The notes under the pieces: model-generated | Seen by the model: the letters and a program-made list of their open reading frames with translations, nothing else | Databases searched by the model: none | Told to the model about the DNA's origin: nothing | Assembly: GCA_000507305.1 (NCBI GenBank) | Contig: DF239035.1 | Span: forward strand, 104,501-168,500 | Direction: 5' to 3' | Origin: Breviolum minutum Mf 1.05b.01 | Taxonomy: Eukaryota > Sar > Dinophyceae > Suessiales > Symbiodiniaceae | Length of the DNA: 64,000 nt | Part shown: positions 37,680-48,678 of the stretch, in pieces | Layout: every line of letters starts with the position of its first letter | Position numbering within the stretch: position 1 is the first letter of the stretch | Program-made: the position numbers and the translations under genes

Positions 37680-37843
37680 GTTTTTCCATTTTGAAGGTTT
37701 TTGTCCGCCAAATTTTCGCCCAAGAAATTCTGAGGTTTGTGGGTCCTTTCCTTGGATCTATTTGTGCAACCTTGGCACATCGGCCCTTCATTCCATTGCC
37801 GGAGTCAGACTTCGGTGGCAGGTGGGAAAGGAAAAACGGTTGA
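28153..37843 (+). CDS. Aquaporin (MIP family) paralog C, nearly complete
   Basis: Third tandem aquaporin and the best-resolved model. Proposed exons: 28153-28225, 29927-29978, 30539-30615, 31248-31309, 32477-32570, 33758-33818, 34451-34497, 34896-34984, 35591-35633, 36566-36629, 37725-37843. Motifs are TM1 AAVAELVGTMMLCVVGC, GAAMAYGPVDG, loop B GHHSGGHLNPAVT, QGLVNFVAQILGSLLGAG, PCEADLTTNLASN, EAMGTFLLCFTVWE, loop E GCSINPARSFGPAIV and the TM6 end FVGPFLGSICATLAH. If 37821 is not a splice site, reading continues to a stop at 37841-37843, giving a tail FGGRWERKNG. Donors are GT except GC at 34498 and 36630. An ATG lies at 28160, seven bases after an AG acceptor; that acceptor could be a spliced-leader trans-splice site, which would make this the true start (inference). 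Compared with A and B, one intron before the DLTT segment is absent and the TM3/TM4 intron sits elsewhere. Confidence 0.9.
28268..28373. mobile_element. Family C hairpin element with GTAGTG duplication
   Basis: ATACTGTTGATGGAAGAATC and its inverse at the right end are nearly perfect. Flanks are GTAGTG at 28262-28267 and 28374-28379, a 6 bp target-site duplication. It sits 42 bp inside the first intron of aquaporin C. Confidence 0.78.
29253..29354. mobile_element. Family D element, diverged
   Basis: Right half AGATATACCATACATGGATC matches other family D copies; the left arm ATGTATGGTATATGTAG is its imperfect inverse. It lies in the first intron of aquaporin C. Confidence 0.5.
30268..30356. 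mobile_element. Family D relative with TGCTCAATG ends
   Basis: TATTTACCTACATTTAAGCC and the inverted AAATGTAGGTAAATAGACC form the arms. Outer ends read TGCTCAATG/CATTGAGCA rather than GGATCC. Confidence 0.55.
31842..31942. mobile_element. Family B element, right end damaged
   Basis: Starts GGATGTTTCCGAAAATAGG and shares GGGTTTTCCA and CCATCCATTTTGG with the copy at 47538. The right inverted end is partly deleted. It lies in an intron of aquaporin C. Confidence 0.6.
33535..33640. repeat. (CATA)n microsatellite
   Basis: About 26 uninterrupted CATA units, inside an intron of aquaporin C. Confidence 0.97.
35852..35915. repeat. (GAT)n microsatellite
   Basis: GAT tract with one ATATAT interruption, just after the exon at 35591-35633. 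Confidence 0.93.
37618..37680. repeat. (TTG)n microsatellite
   Basis: About 20 perfect TTG units, ending roughly 45 bp before the last exon of aquaporin C. A shorter TTG/CTG tract is at 36853-36900. Confidence 0.95.
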
Positions 37844-37902
37844 TGGTTAATCCCGAGGTCAAGGCCACTGGTTGGATGTATTTTAAATGTCAAAAGTGGG
37901 GG

Positions 37903-37955
37903 GTAAACGGATGTAAACTACCAACTGGTGCAAGGTTTCTTCCATCAACAGTGTG
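37903..37955. mobile_element. Half copy of family C
   Basis: TAAACTACCAACTGGTGCAA and TTTCTTCCATCAACAGTGTG match the right half of family C. A similar half copy is at 50170-50222. Confidence 0.5.
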
Positions 37956-38907
37956 GTGTTGGCATTTCTTTCTTTTAAACGGTTGCCTTTTGATGGATAC
38001 AAAAAAAGAGAGTTTCATTCTGATTCTGAATTCTTGTTGGATCAATTTGTTTGTTTTGCTTCTGAATTCATGGAAACAATGGCAACTTGTGCTCATTAGG
38101 TGAGATCTTAATGATGCGCGAAACACCATTCGTGATTGAAATTACGGTATCCCATTGTGGGGAATCCCTATGAACCAACGAGTCCAACATCTATCAAATT
38201 GGATTTCCCCAACTTTTTTGAACGAAAACCCCAACCAAGGGGCCTGCACACCTGAAATCATGTCATGTTTCTCCAGTGAAAATGTCACTTCATTGAGTGT
38301 TTCGTTGTTGTCTTTCCAGAGATTTCTGCTGTTTTTTGGCCAATTTTTTTCCGACTCCCGGATTTACTTCCCAGTATGTATTTAATGTGAAAGCGGATTG
38401 GGTCACGTTTTTCACAAATCTTAGGGGATTTGGGCACCCGAAACTCCAAAGATTATGCCCTAAGTGAACCTTCAACCTGAAAAAAATCAGCTGCGTCAGG
38501 GAACCAACGCCTGGGACCGAGACCTCGTTTGGGAGCCCAACGGAGGAAAAATTTGCGAAACATGTTCTTAAAGAGAAAAGATACGTTTCATCCAATTTAG
38601 AGATTCATGGAACATGGTATTTTTGAAAACACTGAACTTGTCAAAAATATATGATTTACATTGACTTATGATTACAGCATCAGATCTGTTTACAAATTCA
38701 AGAGTGTCGCATGTTTTTTTTTTCAAAGTATTGATGTATGACATCGTGCATCCTTGCGGTGGACTCTCCATTGGGTTCAATACACTCCCCGAGGCCACCA
38801 TCTGACAGTCCGAAGGCGGGGGGGTGGGGTGAGATTTTGCGATATTAAGGGAAGATGGAGGTCAAAAATGTGTTGGTTTTCAAAGGTTGGAGGAGAAACG
38901 AGAAAAT

Positions 38908-39003
38908 CTGGTTGGTGGTTTCATTTTTTTTATTTTCACCCCTACCTGGGGAAATGATCCAATTTGACTAATATTTTTCAGGTGGGTTGAAACCACCAAC
39001 TAG
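38908..39003. mobile_element. Family E hairpin element, duplication AAAT
   Basis: Ends CTGGTTGGTGGTTTC and GAAACCACCAACTAG are inverted; AAAT at 38904-38907 and 39004-39007. It shares TTTTATTTTCACCCCTA and ATTTGAC with other copies. Confidence 0.78.
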
Positions 39004-41175
39004 AAATCAACTTGCATTTTGGGACAATTTTGGAGTGTGTGTAGAGTTGTCAGTTTATACTAGATGAGTTTGATGTGGGCTAATTATGTATAGTGACCTC
39101 ATGAACAAAATCCCTTTGAAGGTGCTTTAGTTTATCCAAGTCGAAATGAATGTTTGGTTCGTGAATTACAAAGTACTTGTATGTACAGCATCGGGCGTGG
39201 TGTAGAATCAGATGATACGGGACATAGATGAATCATATGAAGATCGCATACTTGTAAGGTACAGGTATTTCCAAAGAGGTTTGTGGATGTCATTTTTTAG
39301 GCTATTTGAACAGCGGTTTTCAACAAGTTGCTCCCTTTTTGGGAGTCATACACCCTCACAGACTCAGTATACTTTTGGGATTTGCTCAGTAGCCGTGGAA
39401 AGCCACGAGTGGAAAGCCACGATTGTTAGGGATTCTCTACACAAAAGAACTGAACTGTATATCATATGCATTACTTTGGATATAGAACAATATATATATA
39501 TATGCATACATGATATGTATTACATATATTATAGATATACATATATTTATATGAGTATCGGACAAAACTAGGCATGACCAAAGTTGTATTGAGAGGGTCA
39601 TGGGGTTGCCATCGCTGCAAAACCGATAGGGGCCCACCCTACTTAAGGATGTCCCTTCACCAGGTACCAAATGTTGTCCGTAACTCATATACATAGATAT
39701 TTGATGTATATCTATTGATTCAATACTTGTTCACTAGATATGGCGTGGGCAACATCCCAAACTCTAGTTCCCAAAATGAAGGTTGGTGCAGCCCTTAAAA
39801 ATCTGAATTTGAATCGCAGACCACTTGGAAGAGATGTTGACTCTGAAAGTTGGAAATAGAAATCATGTTTTAAAGCTGTACATGTTTTACCTCGGATTCT
39901 CTCAGAAGCTTCGATTGATTGGAGCTTAATTTCTAGATTTGCTGTTTTTCGGAGTGAGCTGTTTAGTCTACAAACACAATGAAGCGCATAAAACTTCATC
40001 CCAAATCCCGTTCGTGTTATCCCAGGAAGTGGGTAATGGTAGCGTTGGCAAACGCATAGCAGACTTGTGAGGCCGTGATTATTGAGAGACGGAGCGACGT
40101 TTTTTTGTATGGCAGCTGACGTAGTTTGCTAGGTGTAAGTAAGACTTCTTGATTTATTTGATGATTGGTTAGATGGTGTTTTTTTTGCGGCTATTGTTGA
40201 GAACCAAACCATCAAATTCTTTGAAATTGCATCCTCATTTTTCATCAGGACGGTATTGTTTGGAGAACTTGGCATATGCAATACCAAATATGGTTTGCCT
40301 CCTCGATCTACATGCATTGATGGTGCTACAAACCGCAACAGATAGCAATATGACATCACTATACAAACCGTTAATGCATATATATATATGCATGTCATTT
40401 ATATTATCAAGTTTGTTCCTTATGTGCAATTCTGTTCTCTAAGATTTGCTTTGCTTTTATTTCCTGATGTCACGGCGACCTGCACATCGTGACCTTCCGA
40501 CCTTGGAGGCAGCATTTTGGCACTTCACAAGGGGCACAAAGACCCCCCGAAGGCGCAGTGACGGGAACCCAATGACCAGAAGACCTTAGCCTCAAACAAA
40601 AAAAAACAGCCTTGCGTTCAACCAGCATGGATCCATTTTTGTTGCAAACTTGTGTGTCTCCAAAGTGGTGGATTTTGTACCACTGTATCTTTAGATTTCA
40701 ATATTGCCAACCACAATGCCGTCGATCACAGACGATGGTATGGAGGTTGCTTTGCGGGGAAGTTTCTTTCTTCAGTTCCTGTAAGTCCTACAAGCCTACT
40801 TGCACAAAAAGAAATTCCAAGATCAAATTACAGACTCATTCACTGAGTATGATGAGTTGGAATATTTGTTGATCCTGACTTCTTTTGTTATTCTTTACTA
40901 AGTTAAGTATTAGATTATTCAATTTTGTCCTTCCATGTTATCCTGAAGCCGCCTTTGTAACAAACCTCCCCACCTCGCGGTCCTGAAGAAATCTTTCAAA
41001 CATGTTGGACCTTGTCAGGCCAGGTCCTGAAGAAATCCTGATCGAGTTGGATACGTTCAAAGTTTGAAGGATGGTCCATCATATTACAAATTCCTGGACG
41101 TGTTTGTTTATTGTAAGGATTTTCTTGCTTGAGATCACGTAGGACTTCTGGAATGCTTGGGTTGTTTATGTACAG

Positions 41176-41238
41176 GTACCTGAATTTCGACAAAACTTCC
41201 ATGAATCTTCTCAAGGATCATCCCTGGACAAACTCGCT
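41176..41238 (+). CDS. Candidate small exon (21 codons)
   Basis: A clean AG acceptor is followed by 21 open codons (VPEFRQNFHESSQGSSLDKL) and a consensus GTAAG donor. It could be an early exon of the coiled-coil gene downstream. No family is recognised. Confidence 0.35.
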
Positions 41239-42169
41239 GTAAGCAAGATCATGTCATGCCAAAGCAGGTCTACAAGTTCGACCGAAAACTGACATGGAAC
41301 GTGCAAATATCTCTTGGAAAAGGACAAACTTCTACCAACCACGAATTTTTGGGTTTGAGGGGAGCAGTTATTGGATATAATAATATTATGATTATAATAT
41401 ATATATATATAGGTGTCAAAAGGAAACCACCAGAGCAGCGACCATTTGCCAAAGCTGGCCTTTCAATTTTTGTTCTGCAGTTCGTTGAGTCCATGATGCT
41501 TCCGGGATTTGAGAATTGTCACCAGATTCATTGGACCAAGTGTGACTCAGTGACTGATGTGCGTTGTTGCAACAAATAGCAGAGATGTGAATATTTCATA
41601 GCTCTTAGACTAAAATGGCATCATGTTCATTTCCGCATCCATATGGGGGCATTGATATTTCTAGCAGTTATAAGTACACCAGAGGTGAAAAAAGGAACAT
41701 ATTCTACTTTTCATCTGTTGAGTCGGGAGTTCTTTCCTTCACTTGTAACTGTATGGGGTGCGTTTGGCATATGACATGATTTTGCGTTCCATCTTTGGCG
41801 TTGTTTAAAACAACCTGTGAGAAATCTGGACCCCAAATTGGGGTCACCAAAGCAAGGCATCGGAGGTCGAAGGTGTTGAGAACGACAGAACGACTAGGGT
41901 CAATTTGATTGGCAATAAAGATTTAGAGCAGGGAGAAGGAGATCAAGTTTTAAGATGCTTTTATACTTTGGCATCTTTTTGTTGTGTTTTGCTGCACTTT
42001 TTCAACAAACTAAAGCACATTTGGCCTAGCTTCGAATTCTGAAAATAGCATATTGTAACTTCTATGTTTGTGCCTCTTTTCAAAAATCAACCATCAGCAT
42101 GATGTTTGTGCCATGATCAGCACAGTTTCATGTGATATTTTTCGTTGGTTTCATACACTCTCAACCACC

Positions 42170-42310
42170 TTTTTCGACTTCCTCGGATCCGAATGGCTCC
42201 GAGGGAAGCGTCAGGTGCAGCTGTGGTTTGTTGCCGCCGTGGTAGAAAAAAAGGAGTTCGGGGTGCGGGTGTCGCAGCCAGGTTTTGGATCTAGCCAAAT
42301 GACAATGGGT
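42170..42310 (+). CDS. Candidate exon, unassigned
   Basis: GC-richer block open in one frame, reading FFDFLGSEWLRGKRQVQLWF and on through VRVSQPGFGSSQ. Composition differs from the A+T-rich surroundings. Splice sites are not clear and no family is recognised. Confidence 0.2.
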
Positions 42311-42661
42311 TTTTTCTTGGGATGTATATGATATATATTATATATATGGGTCATGTTGATGATGTGAGAGAATGAATCATAGTGAATCTAGTAAGGTTTG
42401 TGGCTAAGGGATGTATTGATAGATTTTTTTAGATTGGATGATTGGTTTATAGTGAATTTGTTTGGACATGGTTTCACGTGATGTCAAGGTTTTGGTTCAC
42501 CATCTACTTTCCCCATCTTTTTCCCCCTGGGGAATTCCTTTGATTTTTTCGTAGGCCTTCCAACAGCCAGGTCCTTGGGAGCAAGGACGAGGTGTTCAGA
42601 CATGGCACAAGGTGGGAAGATACTGATCACAGTATAACTCTTCACCCCATCATAAATTGTT

Positions 42662-42758
42662 TGGCTGGTGGTTTCAAATATGTTTTATTTTCACCCCTAT
42701 TTGGGTAAGATTCCCATTTTGACTAATATTTTTCAAGGGGGTTGAAACCACCAAATAG
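42662..42758. mobile_element. Family E hairpin element, 9 bp flanking repeat
   Basis: TGGCTGGTGGTTTCAAATAT and GGTTGAAACCACCAAATAG are inverted. TAAATTGTT occurs on both sides (42653-42661, 42759-42767), longer than the 4 bp of the other copies. Confidence 0.75.
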
Positions 42759-43190
42759 TAAATTGTTGATATATCACAACCCACATAGCTCGTAGAAAGT
42801 CAGGAATGCATCAAGTTTTGAAACTGACAGCAACTGCATACAACTCGGGTAGATATCGATGCTGCCTGTTTTTGTTCCATGTTTCTTCACTATAGCAAGG
42901 TAGATTGCTCGAGACAATTTTTGAAATTGTTTGTCGTGTTTGGTAAAGTGCTTTGCATGGAATTGTGATTGGTGTCCAAAACCCATAAAAGTGTCTTTCT
43001 GACCTCAAGTATTCAGTAGAGTAACTATATCTACGTTACAAGCTACAGGTCTATTTATATAATTTATATATATACTACAATTATAGTACAATCACTTTCC
43101 AAGATAATGCAACCTGGCAGCATGATTGATGTCAGGTTGTGTGGAGAAAGCATATCCATCAACACCCAAACCCACAGAGCCCATTGGCAG

Positions 43191-43420
43191 GTGGACAAGG
43201 ACGTCGTGTTTACGGTGGATTTCTCTCAACCAAAAATGCGAGATGAGAAAAATGCGACAGATGGCTGCAGTCCTCCAAAAAGACATATATTCTGGCATGA
43301 GGAATCAATTTTTGCATGATCTCGAAAGGTATTGTAAGATAAGATGTTTTGCATTAGTGTTTGAGTTCATTTCGGCAACATCAAAGTCTAGCTGCTCGCA
43401 GCTTTACAGCTGCCTTTTGC
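43191..43420 (+). CDS. Candidate upstream exon, helical, frame uncertain
   Basis: An AG acceptor at 43189-43190 precedes a stretch open in two frames. One reads VDKDVVFTVDFSQPKMRDEK. The other reads a Lys/Arg/Gln-rich helix including RKMRQMAAVLQKDIYSGM. Both have protein-like composition and lie just upstream of the SF-assemblin-like exon chain, so this may be the preceding exon. The donor is not placed. Confidence 0.3.
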
Positions 43421-43767
43421 ATAGGTGGGATAATTTTATCACAAAGGATGGCACACCATGCTACTTCTTTGTCCAGATATCCAGTTTCAGAAACGTACTA
43501 GTCATACATTTCATGATTCAATGATGTGTTTTTTTTGTGCATATCTACTACAATTTACGATCGTACGATCAGGATGTCGGATGTTCATCAAGTTTTTCGC
43601 CCTTGAACCCGATGGTTTTTTTGTGTCCCTTGCTATCAAAAGTCATGATGGATGTAACTGCCATTGTACCTCTTTGTATACTCAACCTCCATTCCTTGCT
43701 TGGTGTCGTATTCAAGGCGGTGCACACTGTGGCACTAACAACGAAACATGCATGCTGCCCCGCGCAG

Positions 43768-46616
43768 GCACGTGCCATTGAAATCCAAGAATCAATGGAG
43801 CAGGCATGGACGCTGGAAGTTTCAGATGTAAAGGTGATTGAAGAAAAAATATATCTTAAGTTCATGCTAAGCTGCTAAATTTGTGCGAACCAAAAAGAGC
43901 CCCGGGCCCGGACCCCAATTTTTTTTAATCGCATTAGACACAAGGATTTTGTGGTCGACCCTCATGATCCAGTGGAAGTGATGTGCCAATCAAAACCAAC
44001 TGAAAGCCTCAACTTAATTCTTCTCATGTTTTTTCATAAATCATGGTGTATTTCGTTCATAATTCAGGGTCATTCTATATCAATATAACTTTATGGATCC
44101 TTTTTGTTGCCTCTTTGGATGTGAATCTTGCAACACTCTGCAGGCGGTTGAAGCTTTAGACAAGTCCTTGGACATGGAAATCGTTGCACGAGAGCAGCGT
44201 CAAACTCACATTGAAGAGGAGCAGTGGAGCAGTTGGTAAGAACCCGCCGAACAACGGCAGGTTTTGTTTCGAACATGGGTAATGACAATTGAAGTTGAAG
44301 TTTTCCTTATAGGAATGGAACATTGACTTCGGTGAGGTCGTTTGAGGTTGTCGCCGGTTCTGATAAGAAATTGTCTAATTGTATAATAACCAACCGTATC
44401 AACCGTTTCCCTGAATCTTCTCATTGACATTCATGCGGCTCCATCAATTCCACTAACATGATAACATGGTTGTGTTGGGGTGTTCGCAGCATTGGGGATT
44501 TTGAATGATTAGCAATTTATCAACGTATGATTCAGCTGTAGACAATGGATGCTGATGCTGCTTCCTTTGGGGAAGTCGGATAGGGTCCCTAGAGATTTCA
44601 AGTGCAACTCTAAAGCCAATCAAATGGTTGGTCCTTATCTAGCAGCGAAAACAACAGGATATTCAATGGATACATGTGTGTGTTTGTTTTATGAATATGC
44701 AAGGTATTATATAAGTATGTATCTATATCATATATGATGTATATCTATACATATATGCGTGTTGTAATATGTATCCATTTGCAATATGCATGCACACATC
44801 TATGTATGTTTAACTTTTGCAGATATATTTATGCATAGGAGATATATGGCTGCTCCAAATCACTGCCGTGTGAGGAGTGGATGAGGGAAGTCGATCGACT
44901 GGAGCGAAGGTGGAAAGTTGGTCCGAAAGTTGGTTTCGGGCCGACCAACCTTTCTGATGTTTCGGTTTGGGATGCGGATGTATTAATGCATATAGTTCAT
45001 TATAATTCATTTATACTATATGATCCATATTTGGCACATATATGAATTGGTTTTGTGTGCGGGGTTTTGTGACTCGTCTTCTTGTTTTTTCGAAGGTCAT
45101 TATTTGCGGGATTAGGATTAGGATTGCATTACAAATAGTTTGTAATCTTGATGTTCCAACCATGGTTCAAAGTCACATTGCAGAAAAAAATCCCAAAGAA
45201 ATCAGCTCCGAGAGCTGTGAGGTTGCCGATAGAAATGGAACATCATTGGAAAACACATAAGGTTACTGCCCCCTAGCAGTTTCCAAATTGGTGTTTTGAG
45301 TCCTGTAGGGTGAAAAAAAACACCAGTTACCTATTTATAAGGCGATTTATAGGGGTTATTGTATGGTTATTTCACCCCATCCATACCTGGTAGGAGCCAA
45401 TCTTGCATGGATTTTCCTTGTGAAATGCAGGCACGTCTCCGTGGCACAGATTTGCGACAAGTGCGTGGCCAGTCTACACGAGGCCACTGTTGAAAGGGAA
45501 CCAGTTGATCATGTGGCAAGGCTCTTGATCAGTAGAGTCTGCCAATACGGATTTTCAACGGCAGATACAAGAACTACAAATCTGAGAACACAAAACATCA
45601 AGGCAGACTTACCGTCATCCCTGGAAATATATGAAAAAGATAGCATTTGAATTGACCTAACAATGATTTTGTTTAGTGACTTTGACTTTGGTGAAATACC
45701 AAAGATGAGTTTGACTTGGATGAAAGAAAGAACGAAACAACAAGATTTAGAGGATGTTTGCCACATGTATCACCAACGTATAGTGGTCACCTCACTCAAG
45801 CTCACTCCACCAGAAGTTTTCCAGAAAGTCTTTAGATCTTCAGCCTTCAGATTGATTTATCACATTGCAATTTATCATGGAGTCCACATAGATACAACAA
45901 TTGATACAGCACTTTTTTAACGGGTATCTATATGTATCTAGATGGTGGTTTGAAATATATTTTATTTTCACCACTGGGGAAATGATAGAATTTGACGAAT
46001 TCTTTTCAAATGGGTTGGTTCAACCACCAACTAGGTATCTATTGTGAATGGGAGTTGGACAGGATGCAGACCAAGAGCACCATGCGCGCATTGGACATCA
46101 AGATCCTGTGGTGGAGGCTGGCATTCGTTGGGAGATTGGCTTCATACCCGTCATTTCGTATTCATGGATCTTCTACTCATGTGATGCTGGAGCGGTATAT
46201 CATGTTTCTACACCACATATATATATATATAAAATATATAGATAGCAATAATACAAGTATACAAATTGTATATCAATTTGTGATATGTATCAGATCTCGT
46301 TGTTTACATAGCATAAAGTAGGTCCACAGTTTATCACCGCAAGTTTGGACGCAGGTAAGATGGCTGAAATACGGGTACTCGTAGTTTCTATAAGATAGGT
46401 AATTTCTATATGACATACATAGATATACAAAGATATACATATATACGCCACATATGTCGCAGACACATATATACGCCTGCTATACCTTTTTGTTTCCATA
46501 TGTTTTTTGCATCTCTATCCTCCTCAAAGAGAGTATGCTTGCAATGTCACAACGCCAGATCCTGACAAAGTTCCTCAACGACTTCCATGCAGATGTGGAA
46601 GAAAAGGCTCTACAAG
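43768..46616 (+). CDS. Putative SF-assemblin-like coiled-coil protein (internal exons)
   Basis: Chain of five phase-compatible exons: 43768-43833 (ARAIEIQESMEQAWTLEV), 44144-44220 (AVEALDKSLDMEIVAREQ, ends IEEE), 45431-45515 (VAQICDKCVASLHEATVER), 46063-46120 (DADQEHHARIGHQDPVVEA), 46530-46616 (QILTKFLNDFHADVEEKA). Donors are GT, GC, GC, GC and GA; acceptors are AG. The second exon could instead end at 44235 with a GT donor. The product is charged and helical, with heptad-like spacing and no membrane segment. The pattern of DKSLDxEIVAREQR, an IEEE...ICDKC stretch and NDFxADVEEK resembles SF-assemblin/giardin proteins that form striated fibres at basal bodies; this is recognition by eye, not an alignment. 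The start and end are not placed. The intron 45516-46062 contains a family E element close to its acceptor. Confidence 0.5.
45938..46034. mobile_element. Family E hairpin element, duplication GTAT
   Basis: Ends CTAGATGGTGGTTTG and CAACCACCAACTAG are inverted; GTAT at 45934-45937 and 46035-46038. It ends 28 bp before the exon at 46063. Confidence 0.78.
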
Positions 46617-46830
46617 GATGATCCTTGAGAAGCGAAAAAGTGCTATTCTAAGAAAAGGAGGAAAAAACCCTTCGGAGTTTTTGAGTTTTACAGATTCTAT
46701 GGATTCGTAGGGAAATATTGAAAAACATATGTCAATGTCTGTTTGGTGGAAAGCTTTTGCTGCAAAAAGAAGACTGAAATGGCACGAAAGAAGCATTAGT
46801 ATATCATACAAAAGGATACACTGATCGTGT

Positions 46831-46893
46831 GGTAATTTACCTAGATTTGCTTAATTGTCTATGGTAAATATATGTATATAAATATACCATACC
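46831..46893. mobile_element. Family D fragment
   Basis: Short palindrome GGTAATTTACC...GGTAAATATA...TATACCATACC resembling the inner core of family D. Confidence 0.35.
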
Positions 46894-47537
46894 TTAAGTG
46901 TCTGGGAAAGGGATATACAAGAGTATTTCCAATCAATAATCTCATGTTGGAAGGAATTCATGTGCATTTGAGTCCAGTTGTTCCCTTGTTAAACTGGAAG
47001 GGTTCATTTTTGTGACTTGGAACTTGTATATGTATAATATTTATATATACATATACATGTATGTATCTATGTATGTATATATATATATAGTTGTACAAGG
47101 TAGCACCAATCCAAGGATCACCCAATTTGAAGCTAGACTTCCAGACTTCCCACGCGGCGCGACCAAAACGAGCCTGGAAATGTTACATTTCTGCTGGTGA
47201 TCCCGATTGGAGATGATTTGAGATGTTAGTGGTTGTGTCAACATGAACCAAAAATCCTCAGGAGGTCCATTGAACGGAATACACCACCTCCTTATGTTTG
47301 GTAGAGCCTGTCGTTTGCTGCACGCTCCATGACAATATTTAACTACATAGTTCGGAGGTCGATATTTTGCGCATCACCTGCTCTCCATGTTGCACCCAAG
47401 TTTAGGTGTGGAGCATTGATACTCGAAGAAGACGTTGCAAATGTCCTATGCTCTCCATTCTTGGGACGTAAAGAAATGAATCCATGATTACACAATAGAA
47501 GCGTGACAAAGCTTCGATTGATGTAACATCCTTATAT

Positions 47538-47634
47538 GGGTGTTTCCAAAAATAATGGTACCCTCAAGTCATGAATTTTAATAGGGTTTTCCATTATAAA
47601 CCATCCATTTTGGGCCCTATTTTTGGAAACAGCC
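47538..47634. mobile_element. Family B hairpin element with ATAT duplication
   Basis: Ends GGGTGTTTCCAAAAATA and TATTTTTGGAAACAGCC are inverted, flanked by ATAT at 47534-47537 and 47635-47638. Confidence 0.72.
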
Positions 47635-48576
47635 ATATACCAAGGGTGGCAGGTAGAATGAGTTCCTTTGACATCTTCCTCATGATTTTGTCCAGCTGGA
47701 CTCGTTTTTCGGTTTCACACACTCGAGTCGTTCCACTGGGTCCGCTTACCTACAGCATCGATTTCCGAAACAGCCTTGTGTGTCTAAAGAAACACTTCTT
47801 TTGTGGACTTTTGCGTGGAGGATTTTCCTGTGTTTTCTGGAGGAGACTTCCGAGGTGTGAAAATTTTGCTGGTGGCAGTGACCATCCAAACCGTTGCCTT
47901 GCATCCATTTTCTGTGTGTTGAGCCATTTGGATTCGACTTGGAAAGGACAAACTTTTTGTTTGATACTATCTTTGGTGTTTTTGGAGATCATCATATTGA
48001 TGATAATGATGTTTCGACCATGAACATCCCCTTTGGTACAATAGTTAATAACCTGTTATGAGCAGATACAAATCGCTGTTTATGGTTCACAGATGTTCGC
48101 AGTGGTGGTTAATGCTTACGTAGAACTATGTTTTGGAAGTTTTCATGATGGACCCCATGGTTCTGCTCTGGGTGAGCTTTTTCCCGCTGTTTAAAATAGC
48201 TGGAAAAGAACGAGCGTGGCAGAAAGATTCAGGCAGATATACACACGGCACTCAGAAAACACGCAGTATTAATCTCTGTTTGGAGGTGAAAAACACAAGC
48301 TGTTCATAATGATATTTGTTTTTTCCAACATGGTGCACTCAAGATTACATGCAGATTCGGCTTTCCACGGGATATCATAGCATTATAAACACAATACATA
48401 TAATATGCATTTGTTGTTCAAAAGTTCATTTGATGATATCCATTTCGTTTATGTTTTGTTCTTCCACATTCACCCTTACAATGCCGTCAGAGCGTCGGTC
48501 GTATCGAATCACCATGCATGAAGCAAAAATTGTGCGGTTGACTCGTTGACTCGTTGAAGGACTTGGTGGATTTTAT

Positions 48577-48678
48577 CTAGATGGTGATTTCAAACATGTT
48601 TTATTTTCACCCTGAACCCTGGGGAAATGATCCAATTTGACGAGCATATTTTTCAAATGGGGTGAAACCACCAACTAG
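48577..48678. mobile_element. Family E hairpin element, duplication TTAT
   Basis: Ends CTAGATGGTGATTTC and GAAACCACCAACTAG are inverted; TTAT at 48573-48576 and 48679-48682. Confidence 0.78.

Larger units (their letters stand above)
37844..41175. other. Spacer downstream of aquaporin C
   Basis: No secure exon. It contains a half copy of family C, a family E element, T-rich stretches and short (TA)n tracts. Any promoter or first exon of the downstream coiled-coil gene would lie here or shortly after, but none could be recognised. Confidence 0.5.

Noticed and set aside
37456..38103. 215-codon frame containing a poly-Cys run
   Set aside because: Built on the (TTG)n tract and in the wrong frame for the FVGPFLG aquaporin exon that overlaps it.
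45107..45124. GGATTAGGATTAGG telomere-like motif
   Set aside because: Only two to three units, not the TTTAGGG type expected in dinoflagellates, and surrounded by ordinary sequence.
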